Shown: one piece after another, positions 46,703 to 56,439 of the stretch
How the letters are laid out: every line of letters starts with the position of its first letter
Numbering within the stretch: position 1 is the first letter of the stretch
DNA from: Nitratidesulfovibrio termitidis HI1
GTDB lineage: Bacteria > Desulfobacterota > Desulfovibrionia > Desulfovibrionales > Desulfovibrionaceae
Length of the DNA: 64,000 nt
Reading direction: 5' to 3'
NCBI RefSeq assembly: GCF_000504305.1
Contig: NZ_KI632512.1
Coordinates: 3,784,404 to 3,848,403 of the forward strand
Notes under the pieces: model-generated
What the model was told of the DNA's origin: nothing
The model's database searches: none
What the model saw: the letters and a program-made list of their open reading frames with translations, nothing else
Translations under genes and position numbers: made by a program

Positions 46703-48826
46703 CTATTGCTTCTGGCCCGGCAGCAGGCCCTTGATGGCCCCGCCGATGCCCTTCACGGCTTCGCCGCCCTTTTCCACCGGGGCCTTGATGACGCCGCCCG
46801 CGCCTTCCAGGGTGTTCATCAGCATCTTGGTCGGGTCCACCCCGTAGCTGGGCGAATCCAGCGATCCGCTGATCTTGATGGGGATCTTGGGCAGGCCGGT
46901 GACGTCGAGCGTGGCGGCGTAGTCCACCACGTTGCGGCCAAGGTCGGCCGTGCCCGCGCCCGTGGCGCCGATACCCGGCGAGACGAACTTGAGGTCCTTG
47001 TTGCTGACCACGCCCTTGTCGGCGCGGATGGACGCGGTAAGGCTGTCGAACTTCTGGCCCGATGCCCCCGCCCGCCTGGATTCCGCGCCCTTGATGCCTT
47101 CGGGGATGATCTGGAAGCCGTGGATGGTGCCCTGGGTCATGGCCAGCGACGCCGTGCCCGCCAGGGTATGCTTGGCGGCGTTCCAGTCGTCGCCGGTGGC
47201 GGTGAGGTCGGTCTTCACGTCGGTACGGGCCGAAACGTGCCGCTTGCCCAGCGCGGCCTGTTGCAGTTCGCCCACCTCCACCCCCTTCACGGTGGTGACG
47301 ATGCGCGACTTTGTCGCTTCGGCGCGGGTGTCTGCGGTGATGTCGCCATTCACCGCGCCGCCGCCCAGGTTCAGTTGCAGCGGGTTGATGCGCACCAGCC
47401 CCTTGTCGGCCACCAGGCGCACCAGCACGTTGGTCATGGGCACCTTGGATGCCACCAGACGCCCGGCCTTGAAGGTGACATCCGCATCAATGGCGCGCAG
47501 GGACTTCTTGGCCTCTGCCGTGCCGTCCTGCGGGGCCGCCTTGCCGTCTTTGCTGCCCTTGCCGGTAGTCGGTGCGGCACCCTTTTCGGGGGCCTTGCCC
47601 TTATCCCCTTCCGGCGGCAGGTAGCGGTCCACGTCGATGGCGTCCAGCGCCAGTTCGGCCCGGATGACCTGCACCGCGCCCGGCACGGCGGATGCCTTGC
47701 CCTGAATGGCGGTGTCGTCCAGCTTGCCGGTGATGGAGCGAACGTCCACCTTGGTGGGCGCGGCCTGCACGTCCAGCTTCAGGTCCAGCGCGTCCAGCAC
47801 CTTGGGGTCGGCGGTGCGCACCGGGGTGCCCAGCGATTCCATCGCCTTGCGTGGCGAACCGGCCAGGGTGACCAGCCCTTCAAACGACTGCGCCCCCAAC
47901 GCGGCGGTGCCGTTGACGCCAACCTTCATGGTGGGCGTGGACAGCGACAGCCGGGCGATGTCCACCCGCTGTGGCACGGTGTGCACGGTCAGGTCGCCCG
48001 CCAGTTCCACCTTGCCGAGTCCGGCGGGCGCCACGCCACCCTTGGGGGTAAGGGTCACGGTCAGGCCGTCGATGCGCAGCACCGAGCCGTCCAGGTCGGA
48101 CTGAACCTTGGCGGTGAGAGAAAGATCGGCCTCGATGTCCGGCTTCTGGCCGGACATGGCCACGGCAAGCTTGATGTCGGCGGGGTCGCCACCGGGGGCC
48201 AGGCCGTTGACGTTGACGTTCAGGTCGCGGGCGCGGAACTGCTGCCCGGTGGACAGGTCGCGGAAGGACAGCGAGGCGCCCTTCACCGACAGGGTGTCCA
48301 CGGCCACGGCCATGGGCGCGCCGCCCGAGGCCGATGGCTGTGCGGCCTGGGGCGCGGGGGACGCGGGGGCTGCCGGGGCCTGGCCGGGCTTTGCGAAGTC
48401 CCAGTTGGTGCGGCCATCGGCGGCGCGCACCAGGTTCAGGTGCAGGCCGTCCAGCATCAGTTCCGCCACCTCCACCCGCTTGGACAGCAGGGGCATGAAG
48501 GCCACGCGCAGCCCGCCGCCCTTGATGCGCAGGAAGATGTCGTCATCCCCCGATGTGCCCGATGCAGGAGGCGGCGCGGCCTTGGGAAAGTCCGGCGGAT
48601 TGCCGAGGTGCATGGGGCCGAAGGCGACGCCCAGCCACGGGAAGAAGGACAGCGAAAGGTCGCCGTCGAAGACCAGTTCGCGGCCCGTTGCCGAGCGCGC
48701 GGCATCCGCGATGCGGTCCTTGTAGTCGTTGGGATTGATGGTGGCCACCACAATGGCGATGGCCGCAGCGGCAAGGATGACCAGGGCGCCGATGGCGGCG
48801 GCCACGAGTTTCAGCGTTCTGTTCAT
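46703..48826 (-). CDS. AsmA-family protein
   Basis: 707 residues. N-terminal membrane anchor (LVAAAIGALVILAAAAIAIV) followed by NPNDYKDRIADAARSATGRE and DLSLSFFPWLGVAFGPMHLG, the AsmA signature; the C-terminal AsmA_2-like part has ANVEVKNGV-type text here reading GTASLAMTQGTIHGFQI and VSPGIGATGAGTADLGRNVV. AsmA-like proteins are bridge-like lipid-transport/outer-membrane-assembly factors spanning the periplasm. A Lys/Ala/Pro-rich insertion (GDKGKAPEKGAAPTTGKGSK, about residue 405-440) interrupts the beta groove. ATG 48826 has GGGAG upstream. Confidence 0.92.
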   Translation of the reverse strand: MNRTLKLVAAAIGALVILAAAAIAIVVATINPNDYKDRIADAARSATGRELVFDGDLSLSFFPWLGVAFGPMHLGNPPDFPKAAPPPASGTSGDDDIFLRIKGGGLRVAFMPLLSKRVEVAELMLDGLHLNLVRAADGRTNWDFAKPGQAPAAPASPAPQAAQPSASGGAPMAVAVDTLSVKGASLSFRDLSTGQQFRARDLNVNVNGLAPGGDPADIKLAVAMSGQKPDIEADLSLTAKVQSDLDGSVLRIDGLTVTLTPKGGVAPAGLGKVELAGDLTVHTVPQRVDIARLSLSTPTMKVGVNGTAALGAQSFEGLVTLAGSPRKAMESLGTPVRTADPKVLDALDLKLDVQAAPTKVDVRSITGKLDDTAIQGKASAVPGAVQVIRAELALDAIDVDRYLPPEGDKGKAPEKGAAPTTGKGSKDGKAAPQDGTAEAKKSLRAIDADVTFKAGRLVASKVPMTNVLVRLVADKGLVRINPLQLNLGGGAVNGDITADTRAEATKSRIVTTVKGVEVGELQQAALGKRHVSARTDVKTDLTATGDDWNAAKHTLAGTASLAMTQGTIHGFQIIPEGIKGAESRRAGASGQKFDSLTASIRADKGVVSNKDLKFVSPGIGATGAGTADLGRNVVDYAATLDVTGLPKIPIKISGSLDSPSYGVDPTKMLMNTLEGAGGVIKAPVEKGGEAVKGIGGAIKGLLPGQKQ

Positions 48827-49092
48827 GGCGGTGCTCCCGGTTGGGGGTTGCCGAAGGGGCGGAAGAGGCGGGCCGGGGCCGCACGGGAACGGCGGCGAAA
48901 AAGGAAAGCCCGAGCCTTCCCGAAAGATAACCCACCGGGGATGTTGGGGCAAGGCGTGAGAACAAATTGCGGCGGGGCAGTGGGAAATGTCCACCGCGAG
49001 GGCTCTCCGCAGGGCGCAGGGCGCTGAAACTTCGCCGGGGCGGCACCGGGGCGCTCTGGCGGAGCGGTGCGATTCGCGCTAGACCTTGGCCC

Positions 49093-50874
49093 ATGAATTC
49101 CGTCACTCCGCCGTCCACGTCATCCTCGGCGCCCGCACCGTCCACGTCATCTGCCCCGTCAGACGCAGCATCCTCTCACGCAGAACAGCGCGCCTGCGTT
49201 TCCCGCACCCCGGCCCTGATGGTGCAGGGCACCTGCTCCAACGCGGGCAAGAGCATCCTTGCCGCCGCGTTCTGCCGCATCTTTCTGCAGGATGGCCTGC
49301 GCGTGGCACCGTTCAAGGCGCAGAACATGGCGCTCAATTCCTGCGTCACCCCCGACGGACTGGAGATGGGGCGGGCGCAGGCCGTGCAGGCGGCGGCCTG
49401 CCGCCTGGACCCGGACGTGCGCATGAACCCGGTGCTGCTGAAGCCCTGTTCCGACGTGGGCTCGCAGGTCATCGTCATGGGGCGGCCCGTGGGCGTCATG
49501 CGCGTACGCCAGTACGTGGACTACAAGCCCCAGGCGCGCGACGCGGCCTTTGCCGCCTACGACAGCCTGGCGGCGGAGCTCGACGTGATGGTCATCGAGG
49601 GTGCGGGCAGCCCGGCGGAAATCAACCTGAAGGCCCACGACATCGTGAACATGGCCATGGCCCGCCATGCAGGGGCGCGGGTGCTGCTGGTGGGCGACAT
49701 CGACCGGGGCGGGGTGTTCGCCGCGCTGGTGGGCACCATGGAACTGCTGGACGACTGGGAGCGCGACCACGTGGCGGGCTACCTGCTGAACAAGTTCCGG
49801 GGCGACGCCAGCCTGCTGGACCCGGCGCTGGACTTCATGAAGCAGCGCACCGGGCGGCCCGTGCTGGGCGTGGTGCCGTACCTGCGCGGCCTTGGCCTGC
49901 CGGAAGAGGATTCCGTGACCTTCAAGGAAGGCCTGCCCGGCCTGCGTGGCCTGCCCGGCCTGCGAGACGGGCTGGCGGCGGAAGGCGGGCCAGAGGAGCC
50001 GGGCGCGGGGCCGGACAGCGTACCGGACATCCTGTTGGACATCGTGCTGGTGGACCTGCCGCACATCAGCAATTTTACGGATGTGGACGCCCTGCGCGGC
50101 GAACCGGACGTGCGGCTGCGCGTGGCCCGCACCCCGGCGGACCTGCCTGCCCCGGACGGCAGGATGCCGGACGCGGTGATCCTGCCCGGCAGCAAGAACA
50201 CCACCGGCGACCTGCGGGCCCTGCGTGCCTCCGGCATGGCCGATGCGCTGGCGCAGCTTGCACGTAACCCGGATGGGCCGGTGATTGCGGGCATCTGCGC
50301 CGGGTTGCAGATGCAAGGGCTGTCCGTGGCCGACCCGCTGGGGCTGGAAGGCGGCGGCAGCGAGCAGGGGCTGGGCCTGTTGCCGGTACGCACCGAACTG
50401 GCGGCGGAAAAGACCCTGCGCCGCACGGCGGGGGTGCACCCGCGCAGCGGCCTGCCGGTGGCGGGCTACGAGATTCGCCACGGCATCACCGTGGCGGCGG
50501 AAGGGCCCGAGGGCGGCGGCACCGGGCAGATGCGGAGGGGCGGGCTGGCTGAGGGCCACGACACCACCGGCGACCCTGCAAGCCCTGACGCAGCGTTTCC
50601 CTTCCTGCTGCGCGAAGACGGCGGCCCGCTGGGCTGGGCCACCCACGGGGGGCGGGTGTGGGGCACCTCGCTGCATGGGGTGTTCGACGGGGACGGGTTT
50701 CGCAGGCATTTTCTGGACGGGTTGCGCACACGCCGGGGGCTGGCCCCGCTGGGCCGCGTGGTGGCCCCGTATTCGCTGGATCCGGCGCTGGACCGGCTGG
50801 CCGACGCCGTGCGCGCCGCCGTGGACATGGACGCCATTTACGATATGCTGCACCTGCGGCCTGGCCGGGTGTAG
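49093..50874 (+). CDS. cobQ: Adenosylcobyric acid synthase (glutamine-hydrolysing)
   Basis: Amidates the b, d, e and g side chains of adenosylcobyrinic a,c-diamide in B12 synthesis. 593 residues; after a Ser/Pro/Ala-rich ~35-residue leader comes the ATP-binding domain ([42 protein letters not shown]), then the glutaminase domain with Cys in [11 protein letters not shown] and His in [12 protein letters not shown]. It is longer than the ~490-residue norm because of the leader, a [15 protein letters not shown] 18-base repeat insertion near residue 280 and a Gly-rich insertion near 480. ATG 49093 chosen as the nearest upstream start; a later start is possible. Confidence 0.94.
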   Translation: MNSVTPPSTSSSAPAPSTSSAPSDAASSHAEQRACVSRTPALMVQGTCSNAGKSILAAAFCRIFLQDGLRVAPFKAQNMALNSCVTPDGLEMGRAQAVQAAACRLDPDVRMNPVLLKPCSDVGSQVIVMGRPVGVMRVRQYVDYKPQARDAAFAAYDSLAAELDVMVIEGAGSPAEINLKAHDIVNMAMARHAGARVLLVGDIDRGGVFAALVGTMELLDDWERDHVAGYLLNKFRGDASLLDPALDFMKQRTGRPVLGVVPYLRGLGLPEEDSVTFKEGLPGLRGLPGLRDGLAAEGGPEEPGAGPDSVPDILLDIVLVDLPHISNFTDVDALRGEPDVRLRVARTPADLPAPDGRMPDAVILPGSKNTTGDLRALRASGMADALAQLARNPDGPVIAGICAGLQMQGLSVADPLGLEGGGSEQGLGLLPVRTELAAEKTLRRTAGVHPRSGLPVAGYEIRHGITVAAEGPEGGGTGQMRRGGLAEGHDTTGDPASPDAAFPFLLREDGGPLGWATHGGRVWGTSLHGVFDGDGFRRHFLDGLRTRRGLAPLGRVVAPYSLDPALDRLADAVRAAVDMDAIYDMLHLRPGRV

Positions 50875-50939
50875 GAACGTGCGGCCCGATGGACGCAAGC
50901 GGCGGGCTGCCGCCAGAGTCGCAGGGAAGGGGACACGTG

Positions 50940-52124
50940 ATGCAGACTGACGGGAAAAGGCGGGGCGTGCCGATGCGTTTCTTGTTGTTGCTGGCATGCC
51001 TGCTGGTGGTGTTGCCCGCCCGTTTCGCGGCGGCTGCCGGGGGCGATGCGCCGCAGGCGGCAGCGGCTTCCGGCGGCATGCCAGCGTCCGTGCCCGGCAT
51101 GCTCGCCTTGGGCGGGTCCGTGCCGTCCAATCCCGCTCCCGCCGATTCGGCAGCATCCGCTGCTGCGCCGTCCGGTCCCGATTCTTCCGCCCCCGCGGCA
51201 TCCGTGCCCCCCTCCACGGAGCACATGCCGAATTTCGGCGACCAGCCCGCCACCGAAGGCGCCAGGGCGCTGTACGCAGAGGCGGTGCGCGTGCTTTCGC
51301 AGGTGCGCAGCACCCGCTACACCGGCAGCTATGTGGTGGACGAGGACACGGGCCGCTTCGAACTGAACTGTTCCGGCTTCCTGTCGCTGCTGCTGTACGA
51401 GGTGAACCCCTCGGCCCTGGCCACCGTGGACCGCAGCGGCAAGCATTATCGTCCGCGGGCGGAGGATTTTCACCGCAGCATCCTGCGCGCCGGACCCAAG
51501 GGCGATGGGACAGGCTGGCTGCGGCTGGAGCGAGTTTCCGACCTGCGCCCCGGCGACGTGGTGGCCTGGCTGCGCCCCGCCGAGCGTAGCGCCAGTTCCG
51601 CCACCGGGCATGTGATGGTGGCGCTGGCCAGCCCGCGCCTGAACCCGGCCCGCCCCGGCGAGGTGCTGCTGCCCGTGGCCGACTGTACCCTGAGCCCGCA
51701 CGGCGACCTTGTCGCCATGCACGAGGTGGGAAGCCCCGAATCGGAAGCGGCGCGGGCCGCGCGACAGGTTGGTGAACCCGCTGCCGCACCGGATGCGGGG
51801 CAGGTGTCACCGCAGGCGCCGGGACATGTCGCGGAACAGGCGCTGGCCCCCGTGCCCGGTTCCTCCCTGGGGCAGCCCCGGCTACCCCAGACGGCACCTC
51901 AGATAGAGGCAGCCCCGGCCATCGCCCCCGGCCTGGAACGGGCCAGTGCCGCGTGGCTGGACGCATTGCCCCGGGACGCGCGCGAACCGGGCATCGGCGG
52001 CGTGGGCAGCGGGGTCATCGGCCTTGCCACCGACGCCACCGGTCACCCCGTGGCCTACTGGTGGCGGGGCGGAGTTTCACGCCACCGGCTGGTGACCTCG
52101 ATCATGCTGGGACGGGTGGAATAG
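50940..52124 (+). CDS. Exported NlpC/P60-type hydrolase-like protein
   Basis: 394 residues. Signal peptide (MRFLLLLACLLVVLPARFAAAA after a short basic n-region), an Ala/Ser/Pro-rich linker, then a domain with Cys in FELNCSGFLSLLLYEV and His in ATGHVMVALASP, the Cys-His layout of NlpC/P60-like peptidoglycan endopeptidases or amidases; DLRPGDVVAWLRP is the usual intervening motif. A second low-complexity region (about 275-340) separates the C-terminal VIGLATDATGHPVAYWWRGG, which completes the domain, so the fold is interrupted by ~80 residues. GGGAAGGGGA lies upstream. Probably acts in the periplasm. Confidence 0.82.
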   Translation: MQTDGKRRGVPMRFLLLLACLLVVLPARFAAAAGGDAPQAAAASGGMPASVPGMLALGGSVPSNPAPADSAASAAAPSGPDSSAPAASVPPSTEHMPNFGDQPATEGARALYAEAVRVLSQVRSTRYTGSYVVDEDTGRFELNCSGFLSLLLYEVNPSALATVDRSGKHYRPRAEDFHRSILRAGPKGDGTGWLRLERVSDLRPGDVVAWLRPAERSASSATGHVMVALASPRLNPARPGEVLLPVADCTLSPHGDLVAMHEVGSPESEAARAARQVGEPAAAPDAGQVSPQAPGHVAEQALAPVPGSSLGQPRLPQTAPQIEAAPAIAPGLERASAAWLDALPRDAREPGIGGVGSGVIGLATDATGHPVAYWWRGGVSRHRLVTSIMLGRVE

Positions 52125-52368
52125 CCCGAGATGCGGGCTGGCGCGGAACGGACGTTGCGAAAGGCGCCGTGCCGCTTTCCTGAGCCCTGACCGCATCGGT
52201 CACCCCCTGACTGCATTGGTCAGTTCCGGCACTGTTCGGCGTGCCCACCTTCCACCAGCCTTTTCTCCGTACGAACTGGCCCGACAGGGCGGGATGTGTC
52301 CCGTACCCCTGCCGGGCCGTGTGCGTTCGTCCGGTTCCGCGCCCGGTGCTTTCCGGGCGTCTTCATCA

Positions 52369-52806
52369 TTACCTGGCCAGTTCGTCGGCCTTCTTGCGCA
52401 GGTAGTCGCCAAGGTCGTTCATGGCGGCCTTGGCCTTGAACAGGTTGAGGTGCAGCGCATCGGTAAAGCCGAGCACGTTGGCCCCCTCCTTCAGCGGGGT
52501 GGACGACTGGCCGAGAGTGGCGTGCTTCAGGCGGCCACCCTCCACCACGAACACCGTGGTATCCACCATGTTGCCCAGGAATTCCTTTTTCACGTCCACG
52601 GTGAGCACCACGGTGTTGCCCTTCAGTTCGCGTTTGGTGATGTCGCCCATTACCGATTCGCCAAGGTAGATCTTTTCGTCCTTGATGTCGGGCACGGCGT
52701 CGAACACCACCCGGTAGTCGTTTTCGAACAGGCCGAGCACGGCATGGGTGCTGGTGGCCGCGCCCGGCAACAGCAGCAGGGCAAGAAGAAGGACAAGGAT
52801 GCGCAT
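52369..52806 (-). CDS. Small exported protein, distantly MCE/MlaD-like
   Basis: 145 residues. Signal peptide MRILVLLLALLLLPGAATSTHA. The mature part (YRVVFDAVPDIKDEKIYLGE, GDITKRELKGNTVVLTVDVK, DTTVFVVEGGRLKHATLG) has the length and strand order of a single MCE domain as in MlaD, but without a membrane anchor or helical tail; the match is by eye and weak. Acts outside the cytoplasm. GGGAGGT precedes the ATG at 52806. Otherwise unrecognised. Confidence 0.75.
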   Translation of the reverse strand: MRILVLLLALLLLPGAATSTHAVLGLFENDYRVVFDAVPDIKDEKIYLGESVMGDITKRELKGNTVVLTVDVKKEFLGNMVDTTVFVVEGGRLKHATLGQSSTPLKEGANVLGFTDALHLNLFKAKAAMNDLGDYLRKKADELAR

Positions 52807-53285
52807 GGGTACCTCCCGTAATGGCGGATGATGGCGAGTGATGCCGGTGAAAGTGGATGACGGCGGATGCCCGCGGGGCAGAGGGGGCGCGGCAGGCGCT
52901 GTGCGTGCACGGTTGCCATGTGCGTGCGGCCCGGACCCCGGCCCGGCGTAGCCACCAGCATACACTCTGGCGCGCCTTGTGGGCAACCGCGCGACGCCGG
53001 GGATCACTTTTCCGGAGCATGGTGCGGTACCGGAAATTTCCTCCAGGGCGGTGCGGTGGCGCTTCCCCCGCGCACGGGTACGCTCAGGTGTGCCCCTTTC
53101 CTGCCCGCGCGAAATTTCCAACGGGGTGTTCGGGCCGTGTGCGGTCTGCTATGCACGACGGGAATCAGGCAGTGCGCGATGGACGCCCCGCGTGGCGCGT
53201 GGGCTGCTTTTTACGCGGTCGGTTCCTGCTGGCGGAAACCGGTCGCGCGCGGCGCGTTGCCAAGCCCTGCGCGAGGAGGTGCGCC
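52807..53285. other. Divergent intergenic region
   Basis: No gene supported in 479 bases. An inverted repeat TTTCCGG / CCGGAAA (53009-53036) and GAAATTTCC at two places (53034, 53112) are possible operators for one or both divergent genes. Confidence 0.35.
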
Positions 53286-53864
53286 ATGGCGGATTTTGCA
53301 CCGGAACTGGCGAAGCTTGATGGCATCGAGGGCGTGTACGACAACGACCCGGACGACGTGGGCGGCGAGACCTGTTTCGGCATTGCCCGGGTCTTTCACC
53401 CCGGTTGGGCGGGATGGCCGCTGGTGGACGCGGCCAGGGGCAAGCCCGGTTTTCCCGGCAGCCTTGCGCGCGACCCCGGCGTGCTGGCGGCGCGGGCGGC
53501 CTTCTACAAGGCGGAAAACTGGGACCGCTTTGCCTGCGACGAATGGGACCAGGGTCTTGCGGGCGAGATTTTCGAGCAGGCGGTCAGCCTGGGCAACGGG
53601 CGCGTGGCGGAACACCTGCAACGCGTGTGCAACGCCCTGAACCTTGATGGGCGCTACGGGCCCGACCTGGAGGTGGACGGCAAGTTCGGAAGCAACACGC
53701 TGGCCGCGTTGCGCAAGGCCGTGGCGGACAAACGGTCGCGCGCCGTGCAGTACGGCATCAACGGGCTGCAATGCGCCCGCTACGTGCAACTGGCCGAGAA
53801 GAACGCGGTCAAACGCAAGTGGACCGGCGGCTGGCTGGCCAACCGGGGCGGCGCTACACCCTGA
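53286..53864 (+). CDS. GH108-type endolysin/lysozyme-like protein
   Basis: 192 residues. The N-terminal half has EGVYDNDPDDVGGETCFGIA, the GH108 signature with the catalytic Glu, and FYKAENWDRFACDEWDQGLA; the C-terminal half (YGPDLEVDGKFGSNTLAALR) is a peptidoglycan-binding_3-type domain. Such proteins are usually phage endolysins or secretion-linked muramidases. No signal peptide, so export would need a holin or other route. GAGGAGG precedes ATG. No holin or tail gene nearby, so it is an orphan. Confidence 0.85.
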   Translation: MADFAPELAKLDGIEGVYDNDPDDVGGETCFGIARVFHPGWAGWPLVDAARGKPGFPGSLARDPGVLAARAAFYKAENWDRFACDEWDQGLAGEIFEQAVSLGNGRVAEHLQRVCNALNLDGRYGPDLEVDGKFGSNTLAALRKAVADKRSRAVQYGINGLQCARYVQLAEKNAVKRKWTGGWLANRGGATP

Positions 53865-53887
53865 CGGTTTGCGTTGCCGCGAGAATC

Positions 53888-53919
53888 CGGGACGGGCAGC
53901 AGCACAAGCGCCCGTCCCG
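53888..53919 (+). terminator. Hairpin after the endolysin gene
   Basis: 10-bp stem CGGGACGGGC / GCCCGTCCCG with a 12-base loop, 23 bases after the stop; no U tract. Confidence 0.45.
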
Positions 53920-54103
53920 CCCTTGCCGCCCTTGCCACCCCTGCCGCTGCTGTCGCTGTTGTCGTGCCCCTTGTCGGCGCGTGCATGTCCCGTTTTGCGC
54001 GGGGGGGCAGACTTTTTTCCGTGCCGGGGGTAACATGGGGGTGCAACCCCGGCGGACGCCGCAGTCGCGCAGCCGCCGTCATTCACTACGGGAGGATACG
54101 ACC

Positions 54104-54346
54104 ATGGGCATCATCTGGTTTCTGCTGCTGGGCGCGCTGGCCGGTTGGCTGGCCGCCAAACTGATGCAGGGGCGCGGCTTCGGCTTTCTGGGCAACATGG
54201 CCGTGGGCGTGGTGGGCGCGGTGCTGGGCGGATACCTGTTCGGCATGATGGGCGTGCACGGCGGCGGCATGTTGGGTTCTCTGGTCACCGCCGTGGTGGG
54301 GGCCATCGTGCTGCTGTTCCTGGTGGGGTTGATCAAGAGGAATTGA
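54104..54346 (+). CDS. Small membrane protein, transglycosylase-associated (GlsB/YeaQ/YmgE) family
   Basis: 80 residues, three hydrophobic helices: GIIWFLLLGALAGWLAAKLM, FLGNMAVGVVGAVLGGYLFG (the conserved GNMAVGVVGAVLGG motif), GSLVTAVVGAIVLLFLVGLI. Family linked to stress responses; molecular role unknown. GGGAGG precedes the ATG. Confidence 0.9.
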   Translation: MGIIWFLLLGALAGWLAAKLMQGRGFGFLGNMAVGVVGAVLGGYLFGMMGVHGGGMLGSLVTAVVGAIVLLFLVGLIKRN

Positions 54347-54450
54347 GGGGCGTGCCGTAGGGGTACGTCAGGGCTTTTGGTGCCAAACGGGCCGCGCCGC
54401 CGTGTCAGACGTCGCGCGCGTACATATTGGATTAACACTCCGAATATAAT

Positions 54451-54484
54451 GCGAAAAGGGCCACGGTTTGCACCGTGACCCTTT
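54451..54484 (-). terminator. Terminator of tRNA-Ser
   Basis: On the minus strand AAAGGGTCACGGT / ACCGTGGCCCTTT-type stem (one mismatch) with a 3-base loop, followed by TCGCATTATATTCGG. Seven bases after the tRNA 3' end. Confidence 0.8.
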
Positions 54485-54490
54485 GTCGTC

Positions 54491-54583
54491 TGGCGGAGAG
54501 GGAGAGATTTGAACTCTCGATACAGGTTTTGCCCGTATACTCCCTTAGCAGGGGAGCGCCTTCGGCCGCTCGGCCACCTCTCC
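54491..54583 (-). tRNA. tRNA-Ser (anticodon GCU)
   Basis: 93 bases with encoded CCA. Acceptor GGAGAGG / CCTCTCC, D-loop GCCGAGCGGCCGAAGGC, anticodon stem-loop CTCCC-CTGCTAA-GGGAG with anticodon GCT, a long variable arm (TATACGGGCAAAACCTGTATC) typical of serine, and T-arm GAGAG-TTCAAAT-CTCTC. Decodes AGC/AGU. Confidence 0.97.
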
Positions 54584-54614
54584 ATTGTCGCGCGGCACGC
54601 CGCGCGAGAAAGCG

Positions 54615-54644
54615 TGTGTACCCGGTTGGCGGGCGCGCTGTCAA
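54615..54644 (-). promoter_or_regulatory. Promoter of tRNA-Ser
   Basis: Minus strand: -35 TTGACA (54644-54639), 18-base spacer, -10 TACACA (54620-54615), about 32 bases before the mature 5' end. The rest of the 54584-54890 gap shows nothing. Confidence 0.6.
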
Positions 54645-54890
54645 GCGCGCGGCCCATTTTCGTGGGGCGGAAAGCGTGGCTGGGTGGCTTTGCCGTCATT
54701 CCGCCCCTATCGGTATCATTCGTGGGCGGGCAAACGGCATTCAGCCGCCCCCGTTGACGCCATGCTATTCCCGTCGCCAGTCGTGACCCTTTGATCGGCA
54801 TCGCTGCCAGTCGCCAGCCATTACCGGCTCGTTGCCAGCAGTCAGGCGTCGGTCCCTGCCAGCCACCGTCCAGCCACCAACCTTCCCCCG

Positions 54891-56129
54891 CTAGCTGCGG
54901 TAGTCGGCGTTGCAGCTGACGTAGTCGTGCGTCAGGTCCGACGCCAGCAGACGGTAGCTGCCCGACCCGTTGCCCAGCATGATGTTGACCACGATGTCTC
55001 GCCCGGCCAGCGGCTCCTTGAGCAGCGCGTCGAAGTCCAGGTTGGTGGGCTGCCCGCCCCGGAACAGTTCCACCCCGCACAGCGACACGATGACCGCCGC
55101 CGGGTTGAAGGTGGCCCCGCTGCGGCCCAGCGCCGCCACGATGCGGCCCCAGTTGGCGTCGCGCCCGTACATGGCCGTCTTGACCAGTTGCGAATGGCCC
55201 ACGGTGCGCGCGGCCAGTTCCGCGTCGGCGTCGTCGCGCGCGCCCGCCACGTTGATGTGGATGACCTTGGTGGCCCCCTCGCCGTCCTTCACCAGCATGT
55301 AGGCCACGTCACCCAGTACGCCGGTAAGCGCCGCGCCCAGCACGGCCAGGTCCGGACCCAGCGCGGCCACGCCGGATGCGCCGTTGGCCAGCCCGAACAC
55401 GGTGTCGTTGGTGGAGGTGTCGCCGTCCACGGTCACGCGGTTGAAGGTGGCGTCCACCGCATCGCGGAACAGGGCCTGCCAGGCGGCGGATTCCACGTCG
55501 GCGTCGCACAGCACGGTGGCCAGCATGGTGGCCATGTTGGGGCAGATCATGCCCGCGCCCTTGGCCATGCCCACCAGGGTTACCGTGCCGCCGGAAAGCT
55601 CCACCGTACGCGAGGCGAACTTGGGAAAGGCGTCGGTGGTCATGATGGCTTTGGCGAAATCCTCCGGGCCCTTCTTGCCAAGGTCCGCCGCAAGGGCGGG
55701 CACGGCGGCGGTCCACTTGTCCATGGGCAGTTGCGCGCCGATGACGCCCGTGGACGCGGGCAGGATATCCTGCGGTGCAAGGCCGGTGGCGGCGGCCACA
55801 AGTTCCAGCGTGGCGCGGCAGTTGGTCAGGCCTTCGTCGCCGGTGCAGGCGTTGGCCTGGCCGGAATTGATCAGCACCGCGCGGGCCTTGGGCGCGCGGG
55901 CCAGAATGTCGCGCGCCACCAGCACCGGGGCGGCCTGGAACAGGTTTTTGGTGAACACGGCGGCGGCCACGGCGGGGGTATCGCTGACCACCAGGGCCAG
56001 ATCGTCACGACCCGACTTTCGGAACCCGGCGCCCGTGGTGGCAAAGCGGAAGCCCTTGGGGGCCACGCAGGTGGCGGGGATTTCTCCGTTGCTGGTCGGG
56101 GACGCTGCCGGGGTGTCGTTGGTGGCCAT
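54891..56129 (-). CDS. argJ: Bifunctional ornithine acetyltransferase/N-acetylglutamate synthase
   Basis: 412 residues. Arginine-biosynthesis enzyme that recycles the acetyl group from N-acetylornithine to glutamate. The autocleavage site is in CPNMATMLATVL, with the nucleophilic Thr that starts the beta chain; VLINSGQANACTGDEG, ASTGVIGAQLP and the C-terminal DYVSCNADYRS are diagnostic. Substrate specificity (mono- or bifunctional) cannot be read from sequence. ATG 56129 (MATNDTP) with a weak GGAG; the longer opening to 56318 is rejected. Confidence 0.96.
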   Translation of the reverse strand: MATNDTPAASPTSNGEIPATCVAPKGFRFATTGAGFRKSGRDDLALVVSDTPAVAAAVFTKNLFQAAPVLVARDILARAPKARAVLINSGQANACTGDEGLTNCRATLELVAAATGLAPQDILPASTGVIGAQLPMDKWTAAVPALAADLGKKGPEDFAKAIMTTDAFPKFASRTVELSGGTVTLVGMAKGAGMICPNMATMLATVLCDADVESAAWQALFRDAVDATFNRVTVDGDTSTNDTVFGLANGASGVAALGPDLAVLGAALTGVLGDVAYMLVKDGEGATKVIHINVAGARDDADAELAARTVGHSQLVKTAMYGRDANWGRIVAALGRSGATFNPAAVIVSLCGVELFRGGQPTNLDFDALLKEPLAGRDIVVNIMLGNGSGSYRLLASDLTHDYVSCNADYRS

Positions 56130-56276
56130 GGTGGCTCCGTGTTCGGCCCGGTGGGCCGGTTGTCGGGTGCGTGGGGTGCCCGTTGTCGCCGTGGCGGTAT
56201 GCCATCCGGCGTGCGCCATGCGGGGTGCGGCGGTGCACGACGTGCGTATTACGGGCAAGTCCCGGAAAAGTGAAGG

Positions 56277-56302
56277 GCGGAACGGGTATGACCCGCTCCG
56301 GT
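56277..56302. repeat. Hairpin unit 1 between argJ and secA
   Basis: GGCGGAACGGGT-ATG-ACCCGCTCC, near-identical in its core to unit 2 160 bases further on. Confidence 0.6.
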
Positions 56303-56439
56303 CCATGACCGACGGCAAACCCCGGAAGCCGGGTCTTGCAAAGGCACGGCAGCCCGATCGCGTGACGGCGGCAGCGCGTGCCGCCTGCTCTCGTGCGGCG
56401 TCGTTGGGTCAGCCGAAAAATCCGCCTGCCCCAACGAGC

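Noticed and set aside
46706-49027. 773-residue plus-strand frame opposite the AsmA gene
   Set aside because: Shadow frame; the minus-strand protein has a signal anchor, AsmA signature and good SD.
49159-51966. 935-residue minus-strand frame across cobQ and the NlpC-like gene
   Set aside because: Antisense shadow with Arg/Pro/Ala-rich text.
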